Source of the DNA: JAOUEA01 sp963762075
GTDB lineage: Bacteria; Actinomycetota; UBA4738; HRBIN12
Assembly (NCBI GenBank): GCA_963762075.1
Contig: CAVXJC010000002.1
Location: 310,001 to 374,000, forward strand
Reading direction: 5' to 3'
Length of the DNA stretch: 64,000 bases
A program made the translations under genes and the position numbers. Below are positions 1-7,540 of the stretch, piece after piece. Position 1 is the stretch's first letter; each line of letters opens with the position of its first letter. Under the pieces are notes generated by a model. The model made no database searches. It worked only from the letters and a program-made list of their open reading frames with translations, and was not told where the DNA came from.

Positions 1-979
1 TCACGACCGGTACCACATGTGCCGCCTCGAGCGTGTCGAGGTGCTCCCGATACCACGCCACCGTATGTGCCAGGGCGTCGTCGAATGTCCACACAGGTCG
101 CCAGCCCAGGGCCAGCAGGCGATCGGATCGAAGGCCGTACCGGAAGTCGTGGCCCGGCCGGTCGGCGACGAGTGAGATGAGGTCGGCCGGGCCGCCGGCG
201 AGCTCGCAGATGCGCCGAGCGAGCTCGAGGTTGGAGAGCTCGTGCCCTTCCCCGAGGTTGTAGACCCGGCCTGCTTCCCCGCGATCGAGCACCGTCAAGG
301 CGCCCCGGACCCAGTCCTCGACATAGAGCAGCTCGCGGCGCTGCTCGCCCCGGTCGTAGACGGGAACGGGAAGACCCCGAAGCGCGTTCACGGCGAACGT
401 CGGCACCACCCGCTCGATCTGGCGAGGGCCGAAGGCGTTCGTGCCACGCACCACGACCACGGGCAGGTCGTAGGTTGCGACCGACGCGGCGCACAGCAGG
501 TCGGCCGCGCCCTTGCTCGCGGCGTAGGGGCTGCGCGGGCGTAGCGGCGAGTCCTCGTGGAAGAGACCACCGGCCGGGTCGCCCTCGCCGTACACCTCGT
601 CGGTCGAGATCATCAGCATCCGGGTGCCGTGGCGGCGGACCGCACCCAGAACGGTCTGCGTTCCCATCACGTTCGTGGTGAGGAACGCCTCGGGGTCGTC
701 GATGCTGCGATCGACGTGTGTCTCGGCTGCCGCGTGCACGACCACGTCGGCATCGGCGAGAAGCGTCTCGACCACGGCCGCATCGCGGACATCGCCCTGC
801 ACGAACGTGAATCGCTCCTCGGCTCGGTGTCGTTCGAGATTCGTGAGGCTCCCGCCCGCGGAGAGCCGATCGAGCACCGTGACCCGGTCGCCGCGCTCGA
901 CGAGCGCGTCGACCAGATGGGATCCGATGAACCCGGCACCGCCGGTCACCAGCACATGTGCGTCGGACATGTCGGACAT
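1..979 (-). CDS. rmlB: dTDP-glucose 4,6-dehydratase, C-terminus beyond window edge
   Basis: Short-chain dehydrogenase of the extended SDR family that converts dTDP-glucose to dTDP-4-keto-6-deoxyglucose, the second step of dTDP-rhamnose supply. The minus-strand frame is open from the ATG at 979 to base 1, so about 326 residues are visible and the last few are missing. Seen directly: the NAD-binding motif VTGGAGFIGS at about residues 11-20, STDEVYGE near 125 and the catalytic YAASK near 151, as in RmlB. An in-frame ATG at 970 is an alternative start. It ends a polysaccharide gene run with a glycosyltransferase and an RmlA-like enzyme upstream. Another NAD-sugar epimerase/dehydratase is possible, but the TDE motif and the neighbours favour RmlB. 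Confidence 0.85.
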   Translation of the reverse strand, partial: MSDMSDAHVLVTGGAGFIGSHLVDALVERGDRVTVLDRLSAGGSLTNLERHRAEERFTFVQGDVRDAAVVETLLADADVVVHAAAETHVDRSIDDPEAFLTTNVMGTQTVLGAVRRHGTRMLMISTDEVYGEGDPAGGLFHEDSPLRPRSPYAASKGAADLLCAASVATYDLPVVVVRGTNAFGPRQIERVVPTFAVNALRGLPVPVYDRGEQRRELLYVEDWVRGALTVLDRGEAGRVYNLGEGHELSNLELARRICELAGGPADLISLVADRPGHDFRYGLRSDRLLALGWRPVWTFDDALAHTVAWYREHLDTLEAAHVVPVV

Positions 980-1055
980 GCACACCTCGCGAGCTCACGC
1001 GGCGCAGACGCGCGGGCATCGCCCGAGTCGAGACGGTCGAGCGGACCGGCCGAGT

Positions 1056-2213
1056 CTACTCGCGCGCCACCTCGTGGGCGGCCCGCAGGGCCGCCGCGGT
1101 GCTGCGGGCGGTGGCCTCCCACGTGAATCTCGTGGCCCTGGTGAGCCCGGCGGCCGACAACATCGCCCGCAGGTCGGCGTCGTCGAAGAGCTGCGTCATG
1201 CCCTCGGCGATCGCTCGCTCATCCCTCGGATCAACGGCGATCGCGACGTCGCCGGTCACCTCGGGCAACGACGACACGTCGGAGGTGAGCACCGGCAGCC
1301 CGGCTGCGAATCCCTCGAGCACCGGGAAGCCGAACCCCTCGTAGAGCGACGGGTACGCGAGCATCGTCGCACCCGTCATCAGCGCCACCTTCTCGCGGTC
1401 GCTCACGTAGCCGGTCCGAACGATGCGCGCCCGGGCCGGGGCCGGAAGCTCGGCGATCACACCCTCGAGCCGCTCGACCGCCTTCGGGTCCCATCGAACC
1501 GGTCCGCCTGCGATCACCAGTCGGGTGCCCGGCTCGATCGTCGCGAAAGCGCGCACCAGCGCATCGAGGTTCTTCCGAGGCTCGATGCCGCCGACGAACA
1601 AGGCATAGGGCTGGTCGATGCCGTACTTCCGCCTCACCGCCTCGACGGCCTCCTGCGGCGCCGGCGCGAACGCTGCCATGTCGACGCCGAGCGGCGTCAC
1701 GTGCACCCGCGCCTCCTCGACCTCGTGCGCTTCGAGCAGATCGTGCTTGGTCGAGCGCGAGGGCACGAGCACACCGGCCGCGCGCTGCAGCCACTCGTCG
1801 AAGCGACGGCGCCATCCGTCGTTCATGTGTGGGGCGGTCTCGGGGAGCCGTTCGTACGCGAGGTCGTGCACGACCATCACCACGCCGGGGCTGGCGGTGG
1901 CCGGAGGCAGGAAGTTCGTCGCAACGAGCACGTCGAACTCGACCGACCATTCGATGCGTGGCACCCCGAGACGCGAGGAGACCGGTCCGAAGATGCGAGC
2001 CGGGAACCGCGAGGCCTTCTCGGTGAGGTTGGGGGCGTGAACCCCCGAGAAGAACGACCGGGGCCGGAACGAGCCTTTGGCGTGCAGGTACCACGCGATG
2101 AACTCGTTGGTGGGGTCGGCGTGCGGCAGATGCCGGATCAACTGCTGCGTGTAGTGGCCCACGCCCGTGCGACGTGGGTCGAGCGCCGGCCGGGCGTCGA
2201 TCACCGCTCGCAT
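1056..2213 (-). CDS. Glycosyltransferase, GT4-like (GT-B fold)
   Basis: 385-residue retaining-type GT-B glycosyltransferase, probably adding a sugar to a lipid-linked or surface glycan. The N-terminus (VIDARPALDPRRTGVGHYT) is the acceptor-side Rossmann half with a Gly-rich loop. The C-terminal half carries FVGGIEPRKNLDALVRAF near residues 195-215 and the E-x7-E donor signature within YPSLYEGFGFPVLE near 285-300. It lies between rmlB and a small membrane protein, all on the minus strand. A homologous protein is encoded at 12108-13235. Donor and acceptor cannot be read from the sequence. Confidence 0.88.
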   Translation of the reverse strand: MRAVIDARPALDPRRTGVGHYTQQLIRHLPHADPTNEFIAWYLHAKGSFRPRSFFSGVHAPNLTEKASRFPARIFGPVSSRLGVPRIEWSVEFDVLVATNFLPPATASPGVVMVVHDLAYERLPETAPHMNDGWRRRFDEWLQRAAGVLVPSRSTKHDLLEAHEVEEARVHVTPLGVDMAAFAPAPQEAVEAVRRKYGIDQPYALFVGGIEPRKNLDALVRAFATIEPGTRLVIAGGPVRWDPKAVERLEGVIAELPAPARARIVRTGYVSDREKVALMTGATMLAYPSLYEGFGFPVLEGFAAGLPVLTSDVSSLPEVTGDVAIAVDPRDERAIAEGMTQLFDDADLRAMLSAAGLTRATRFTWEATARSTAAALRAAHEVARE

Positions 2214-2225
2214 GAACCCCTGAGC

Positions 2226-2597
2226 TTACGCCGTCTGCCCTCGCATGCCGCGGCTCGCGAGCCAGCCGGTCACGGCCGAGGCCAACCACACGAACGCCAG
2301 GCCGGCCGCCAGAGGGATCACGAGGCCCGGATCCTTGCCGCGTTCGGAAAGCTCGCCCGCGAGCTGGGCGACGAACCATCCCCAGAACCACAGGCCGAGC
2401 GCGCCGACGACGATCGCCGCGTAGGCGCTCACGCGACCGGGCGCTCGAGCGCCGGCGATCGAGGACTCGTCGAGCGAGCGGAAGCCGAGCACGATCGCCG
2501 CCGGTGAGCTGCACGCCATCACGAACGGCCCGACGCACGCGAGGACGAATGCAGAGATGGCCTTGCGGCGACCGGGCACGACACGAAGCTGCTCCAC
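2226..2597 (-). CDS. Small membrane protein, DUF4190-like
   Basis: 123 residues with a GTG start. The first hydrophobic stretch (KAISAFVLACVGPF) is followed by AIVLGFRSLDE, then a second segment around AAIVVGALGLWFWGW and a third near AAGLAFVWLASAVTGW. The order (helix, VLGxxAL-like loop, second helix) resembles DUF4190-type actinobacterial membrane proteins; function is unknown. It sits between the nucleotidyltransferase and the glycosyltransferase but has its own TAGCAT box 7 nt before the GTG, so it may be transcribed separately as a leaderless mRNA. Confidence 0.7.
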   Translation of the reverse strand: MEQLRVVPGRRKAISAFVLACVGPFVMACSSPAAIVLGFRSLDESSIAGARAPGRVSAYAAIVVGALGLWFWGWFVAQLAGELSERGKDPGLVIPLAAGLAFVWLASAVTGWLASRGMRGQTA

Positions 2598-2604
2598 CTC
2601 GACG

Positions 2605-2610
2605 ATGCTA
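2605..2610 (-). promoter_or_regulatory. TAGCAT -10 box, leaderless start of the gene at 2597
   Basis: On the minus strand TAGCAT is followed by 7 nt and then the GTG start at 2597. That distance would place transcription initiation at or within a base or two of the start codon. The same TAGCAT-N7/8-start arrangement recurs at 10974, 16614, 53628 and 59149. No good -35 box is apparent. Confidence 0.5.
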
Positions 2611-2663
2611 GGCGGGCGCCCTGCCGGTGGGAACCACCGAACGGCCTAGACGTTGCGCATGCC

Positions 2664-3722
2664 TCAGTCGACCTCGATGCGGCTCTGGTCACCCACGATC
2701 AATCGGTGGGCACCGCTTCCACCGGAATGACGGACCTCGACCCGCCGTCCCAGGATCGACCCTTGCAGCCCGCGCACATCGGCGATCACGCACTCGTCCA
2801 TGACGATGGAATCGGCGATCTCGCTGCCCTCGATGCGGCAGCCATGGCCGATGGAGACGTCGGGGCCGAGGGTCGAACGCTCGATCGCCGAGCCCTCGCC
2901 GATGACGAGAGGACCTCGCAGCACGCTCCCCGTCACCTTGGCGCCCGCACGGACGGTCACCGGTCCCTCGACCGTCGTGGCGTCGTCGAGCTCACCGTCG
3001 ATCGAAGCTTCGAGGGTGGCGAGGATCATGCGGTTGGCCTCGAGCAGATCCTCGGGCCTGCCGGTGTCCTTCCAGTAGCCGCTCACCATCTCGGCGCGCA
3101 CCTCGCGGCCTTCGTCGATCAGCCACTGGATCGCCTCCGTGATCTCGTACTCCCCGCGCCCGGACGGTTCCAGCGTGTGACAGGCCTCGACGATCGAGCC
3201 TCGGAACAGGTAGACGCCCACGAGCGCCAGATCGCTCAGGTGTTCCACGGGCTTCTCGACGAGGCGCACCACCCGGTCGCCGTCGAGCGCGGCGACGCCG
3301 AACTGCTCCGGCTCGGCCACCGTTGCCAGCAAGATGTGCGCATCGGCGTCGCTCCCCTCGAACTCCTCGACGAAGCGGGAGACGCCGCCGAGCAGCACGT
3401 TGTCGCCGAGGTAGAGCAGGAACGGCTCTCCGTCGAGGAACGACTCGGCCGTCATCACGGCATGGGCGATGCCGAGCGGGGCGTCCTGCTCGATGAACGT
3501 GACATCGAGTCTCCATCTGGAACCGTCGCCGACCGCCGCTCGGACCTCGGCGCCGGTCGCGCCGATGACGATGCCTACGTCGTTGATACCGGCCTCGGCG
3601 ATCGCCTCGAGCGCTTGGAACAGGATCGGCGTGCCTGCGACCGGGATGAGTTGCTTCGCGTTCGTCGAGGTGATCGGACGCAGGCGCGAACCTTCCCCGC
3701 CCGAGAGCACCAGGGCACGCAT
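2664..3722 (-). CDS. rmlA: Glucose-1-phosphate thymidylyltransferase-type nucleotidyltransferase with beta-helix tail
   Basis: About 352 residues. The N-terminal nucleotidyltransferase domain begins MRALVLSGGEGSRLRPITS, the NTP-binding G-G-x-G-x-R-L loop, followed by NAKQLIPVAG. The C-terminal third shows hexapeptide-like repeats (VEGPVTVRAGAKVTGSVL, GPLVIGEGSAIERSTLG) typical of a left-handed beta helix. This long architecture matches RmlA-like/StrD-type proteins making dTDP-glucose from glucose-1-phosphate, the step before RmlB. The chosen ATG at 3722 overlaps the upstream TGA by one base, implying translational coupling; a GTG-type extension to 3743 would lie inside the previous gene. Substrate is inferred from family and the nearby rmlB. 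Confidence 0.82.
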   Translation of the reverse strand: MRALVLSGGEGSRLRPITSTNAKQLIPVAGTPILFQALEAIAEAGINDVGIVIGATGAEVRAAVGDGSRWRLDVTFIEQDAPLGIAHAVMTAESFLDGEPFLLYLGDNVLLGGVSRFVEEFEGSDADAHILLATVAEPEQFGVAALDGDRVVRLVEKPVEHLSDLALVGVYLFRGSIVEACHTLEPSGRGEYEITEAIQWLIDEGREVRAEMVSGYWKDTGRPEDLLEANRMILATLEASIDGELDDATTVEGPVTVRAGAKVTGSVLRGPLVIGEGSAIERSTLGPDVSIGHGCRIEGSEIADSIVMDECVIADVRGLQGSILGRRVEVRHSGGSGAHRLIVGDQSRIEVD

Positions 3723-5141
3723 CAGGCCTCGGTGCTCGGACACTCGGCCGGCGGACCTTCCTCGCCGACCTCGGCAGCCTCGTACGAGCCGTCGACGAAG
3801 ACGGCGACGTCGTCGGGCAAACCCTTGACCTGTTTCATCTCGAGCGTCGGGAAGTACTTCTTCACCACTTGGGCCTCGGCGTCGGCGTGGGGCGCGTGAG
3901 CGATCACGCTTCCTGACACCCTCTTCGCGTACCGCTCGTAGGTCTCGAGGCCCGGCGAGATGTCGAAGCCGGCCTGCGAGAGCACCTGTTGCACGCCGGT
4001 CACGGCCCCACCCGACGCATGATCGACGACGAGCACCGGCACGTTCGCTTCCGAGGGCGGGGTGTACACGGTGTCGCGACCGATCTCGCCGAGCGGCTCG
4101 CCGTCGCGGATCGCGGCGAACACACGCTCGGCCGAGGCGTCGACGCGCAGGATCGCGAGGTTCGTCGGATCGACGTAGGAGGGCACCGTTCGGAACTCCG
4201 CGGCACCGGTCGAGATGCCCTCGAGCTGTCCGACCAAGTACGCGAGATCAGCAAGGTTGAGGTCCTCGTCGCGAGTGAGGTTCTGCATGATGGGCTTGAT
4301 CATGATCGGCAACTGCGCGATCTGATCGGGTTGCAGCAGCTTGTTGATCACCGCTCGCAGGAACTGCTGCTGCCGCGCGATGCGGTAGAAGTCGGGCGCC
4401 GCAGCGTCACATCGGAGATGGCGGGTGCGCACGTATGCGAGCGCCTGATCTCCCGGCAGCCGTTGGCACCCGGGAGCCACGTCGAGCGCCGTGAGCTCGT
4501 CGACGATGCGCCCGTCGGGCGTATTGACGTTCTCAGGGGGGATGCACATGTCGACCCCGCCGAGCGTGTCGACGACCCCCTGGAAGCCGGCCAGGTCCAC
4601 GTAGAGCGTGTGATTGATCTTGAGTCCGGTCAGCTTGTGCACGGTCGCGGCCACGAGCTGTGCTCCCCCGCCGTCGATGCCGCCCTCGAAGGCGGCGTTG
4701 ATCTTGTCCTGGCCGTGACCGGGGATCTCCACCCAGAGATCGCGCGGGAACGACAGGATGATGGCCTTCTCGAGTGCTGGATCGGAATGCACGAGCATGA
4801 TCGTGTCGGCGCGATTCTCCCCACCGATCTGCTTGTCGGTGCCGAACTGCGTGAGCTCGGCGTCTGTGAGCCCGGCACGTGAGTCGCTGCCGAGGATGAG
4901 GTAGTTGCAGACGTCGTCGACACAAGGACCACCCATCGCCTCGGCCACCTCGGGTGGAGACGACGGATCGGGCGGGATCGATCGGCCCCGAGTCACCCGC
5001 TTGCTTGTATGCCAAGAACCCATAGGCGCTCCCGATGCCGATCAGCAGCGAGAGCGTGGCCGTGACCGCGACCGCGACACGTGTCACGCGTCCGTGACCG
5101 CGCCCAGGCAGCACGGCACCATTCGAAGGAGCCTCGGACAT
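3722..5141 (-). CDS. LytR-CpsA-Psr (LCP) family glycopolymer ligase, frameshifted near residue 50
   Basis: LCP proteins transfer lipid-linked glycopolymers to peptidoglycan on the outer membrane face. The main frame carries the LCP domain: YLILGSDSRAG, RADTIMLVHSD, SFPRDLWVEIPG and AYVRTRHLRCD, with the conserved Arg/Asp residues, followed by a LytR_C domain (VPVLVVDHASGGAVTGVQQ). That frame lacks an anchor. The missing transmembrane helix (VAVAVTATLSLLIGIGSAYG) is in another frame starting with MSEAPSN at 5141. The two frames meet around 4985-5005, so a single indel separates anchor and domain. A sequence error is likely because both halves are intact. It is the first gene of the polysaccharide run. 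Confidence 0.82.
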
Positions 5142-5335
5142 CCGTCCAGCGTACCCGTGCCCCGCCCGGCACCTCCCTTCCGGCGTCGTGGCGTTCCTGT
5201 GTCGGAAGGGTGGCAGCGCAGCACCTTCCCGGGCGGTGCGGCCCGAAACGGTGCGCACCTGACCGGCGCGATTCGCCTCGGGTGGGATAATCCCGCGACG
5301 GATCAGGGCGGCCAGGAGGCCGGCCGGGAGGCCAG

Positions 5336-6136
5336 ATGGACGACGCGGTGATGGTGACGCTCGTAGGACTCGATGCGACGCTCATCGACGAGCTTGCCGA
5401 TGACGAGCGATTCGAAGTGCGATCGATCGAGAGCGTCGATCAGCTCGTGCCGGGCGAGCACACCGACGCGGTCGCGGTGGCGATGAGCGGTCAGAGGCCC
5501 TTGGAGTTGCTCGAATCGCTTCGGAGCAAGGTCCCCGAGGCCGCCGTGGTGGTCATCACCGAGGCGGGCCACGAGACCGACGGGGCCGTCGCGATGCACG
5601 CCGGCGCCGAGGACCACCTCGTGCGCGGCTCCATCCCGGCGGGCCTCTTGCCGCGTTCGGTGGGATACGCCGTGTCGATCCGCCGGCTCCGCCGAGAGCT
5701 CGGATCGACCGACGAGGTCACCGGTCTGCCGAATCTCCGAGGGTTCGTGCCCATCGCCGAGCACCATCTGCGCATGGCGGACCGCAGCCGGGAGCCTGTG
5801 GTGTTCCTGTTCGTGCGCATCGAGGGCGACGTGCGGCCGGACGACGTGCGCGAAGCGGCCGAGGTGCTGCTCGACGCCGTGCGAGACGCCGACCTTCCTG
5901 CCCGCATCACCGACGACACGTTCACGGTGCTGCTCACCGGTGAAGCCGCGGGCGCGGAGACGATGGTGCTGTCACGTCTGGTCGAGGCGATCGCCGTGCA
6001 CAACGCCAAGCAGGATCCGCCTCGACCGCTCTCGCTCTCGGTCGGCAGCGCTCTGTACGAACCCGAGACGCCGAGCACGCTGTCGCAGATCCTCGAGACG
6101 GCCGGCCGACGGCTCCACGAACAGGTGGAGGGCTGA
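5336..6136 (+). CDS. Receiver-like domain plus degenerate GGDEF domain
   Basis: 266 residues. Residues 1-110 look like a receiver or receiver-derived domain (VTLVGLDATLIDEL, AAVVVITEAGHETDGAVAM). A GGDEF-type domain starts at DEVTGLPNLRGFVP, matching the usual D-x-L-T-G-L-P-N-R-x-x-F entry. The catalytic GG[DE]EF loop is replaced by ITDDTFTVLL, so it should not make c-di-GMP and may act as a sensor or scaffold. An ECF sigma and anti-sigma pair follows on the same strand after about 100 nt. A GGATAAT-containing sequence near 5284-5290 precedes the gene and could be part of its promoter. Confidence 0.7.
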   Translation: MDDAVMVTLVGLDATLIDELADDERFEVRSIESVDQLVPGEHTDAVAVAMSGQRPLELLESLRSKVPEAAVVVITEAGHETDGAVAMHAGAEDHLVRGSIPAGLLPRSVGYAVSIRRLRRELGSTDEVTGLPNLRGFVPIAEHHLRMADRSREPVVFLFVRIEGDVRPDDVREAAEVLLDAVRDADLPARITDDTFTVLLTGEAAGAETMVLSRLVEAIAVHNAKQDPPRPLSLSVGSALYEPETPSTLSQILETAGRRLHEQVEG

Positions 6137-6239
6137 TCCATCCGATCGGCCCTACGCTGCGAATACCTCGCGAGACGATCCCGCTCCGTGGAAGGTGCCG
6201 TTCGTGCAGGGAACCCTGTGGTTGGGTCGAGGCGCCTCG

Positions 6240-6818
6240 ATGGGTGATGTCGATTCGCCTGCGGATCGCGATCGCGACCTGATCGAGCGCTTGCTCGGCG
6301 GAGACGAAGAAGCGTTCCGGGGATTGTTCCACAGGTATGCGCCGTCGGCCAAGGCCCTGGCGCAACGGGTCGTGCGGCAGTCGCATCTGGCAGAGGAGAT
6401 CGTGCAGGAGGCGTTCATGGCGGTGTGGAAGAACCCAGCCGCATACGATGGCGGGCGGGGCTCTGTGAGGAGCTGGCTCATGGGCATGGTCCATCACCGC
6501 GCGGTCGACCTCGTGCGTCGCGAAGAGGCGCACCGTCGCCGGGCCGAAGCCGCGATCCCCGAAGCCCTCGAGGAGGAAGCCGACCACGCCGACGACATCG
6601 TGCAGCAGCTCGCCGAGCCCGCCGAACGCCGCCTGGTACGTATCGCGCTGGCGGAGCTTCCGGCCGAGCAACGCAGGGTGCTCGAGATGATGTACTTCGA
6701 CGGCCTCTCACAGTCGCAGATCTCGGAGGCGACAGGCATCCCGCTCGGCACGGTGAAATCCAGAACGCTGCTCGGCATGCGTCGCATGCGTGGCGCCCTC
6801 ACGGAGGTCGAACGATGA
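6240..6818 (+). CDS. ECF-family RNA polymerase sigma factor
   Basis: 192 residues from the ATG at 6240. Region 2 is visible as LFHRYAPSAKALAQRVV followed by HLAEEIVQEAFMAVWK; region 4 as LPAEQRRVLEMMYFDGLS with the helix-turn-helix QISEATGIPLGTVKSR. The order and size fit an ECF sigma of the SigK/RskA-coupled type. The stop overlaps the start of the anti-sigma gene (ATGA at 6815-6818), a standard sigma/anti-sigma arrangement. In-frame GTG codons upstream of 6240 could extend the N-terminus, but the first conserved residues begin just after the chosen ATG. Its regulon is not visible. Confidence 0.9.
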   Translation: MGDVDSPADRDRDLIERLLGGDEEAFRGLFHRYAPSAKALAQRVVRQSHLAEEIVQEAFMAVWKNPAAYDGGRGSVRSWLMGMVHHRAVDLVRREEAHRRRAEAAIPEALEEEADHADDIVQQLAEPAERRLVRIALAELPAEQRRVLEMMYFDGLSQSQISEATGIPLGTVKSRTLLGMRRMRGALTEVER

Positions 6819-7537
6819 CCCTCGATCACTCGCTGATCGAAGAGCTCATGGCGGTCGACGCCCTCGGCGGGCTCGATGGCGACGACCGCGAACGACTGAC
6901 GCAGGAACGAGCATCCCACGGCGACTGCGCCGAGTGCCACGCGATCGAAGCTGAATTCGGCGAGACAGCAGCGATGCTCGCATCGGTGCTCGCACCGGTT
7001 CCGGTCGACGATCAGATGATCGACCGCATCCTGGCAACGCCCCGCGATCGGCAACCCTCGACGGTTGCGTCGCATCACCGTGATGAGCTCGCTGAGCATC
7101 GGACCCGTCGCTTCCCGGCGTGGCAGGCGCTCTCCGCGGCGGCCGCCGTGGCCGTGGTGCTCGTGGTCGCCGTCGCCACGCTCAGACCCTCGACCACGAG
7201 TGTCGACGTGGTCCCCGCGTCGCAACGGATCGCCGTGTTCGAGAGCAGCACCGACGCCACGCTCGCCGTGGCGTACACGCCGGGTGAACCCGGCGCCGTC
7301 TTCTGGGGGAGCCGGCATCCGGACCCGGGCGAGGGCAGGGTGTACGAGATCTGGATGATCGAAGACGACAAGGCGGTCTCCGGGGGGTGCGTCACGCCGA
7401 CCGACGGCGTCATCGCGCTCCGGGTCGACGCGACCATCGGCACGACCGAGGCGATGGCGGTCACGAGGGAGACATCGGACTGCCCGGCCTCACCGTCGGG
7501 GTTCCCGATCCTGTCGGCCGACCTGACCGTCGTCTGA
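6815..7537 (+). CDS. Anti-sigma factor, RskA-like, membrane anchored
   Basis: 240 residues. The cytoplasmic N-terminus carries SHGDCAECHAIEAEF, a zinc-anti-sigma-like His/Cys cluster (H-x2-C-x2-C). One transmembrane helix follows (WQALSAAAAVAVVLVVAVATL, about residues 105-125). The extracellular part matches RskA C-terminal domains: VPASQRIAVFESSTDATLAV, GEGRVYEIWMIEDDKAVSGG. It should hold the ECF sigma encoded immediately upstream until a signal triggers release. Its ATG overlaps the sigma stop by 4 nt. It converges with aconitase, leaving only three bases between the two stops. Confidence 0.87.
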   Translation: MTLDHSLIEELMAVDALGGLDGDDRERLTQERASHGDCAECHAIEAEFGETAAMLASVLAPVPVDDQMIDRILATPRDRQPSTVASHHRDELAEHRTRRFPAWQALSAAAAVAVVLVVAVATLRPSTTSVDVVPASQRIAVFESSTDATLAVAYTPGEPGAVFWGSRHPDPGEGRVYEIWMIEDDKAVSGGCVTPTDGVIALRVDATIGTTEAMAVTRETSDCPASPSGFPILSADLTVV

Positions 7538-7540
7538 GCG

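Noticed and set aside
624..2507. A 600-plus codon plus-strand open frame opposite the glycosyltransferase
   Set aside because: Composition is Arg/His-rich with no recognisable motif, and it mirrors the codons of the minus-strand glycosyltransferase. A GC-rich antisense artefact.
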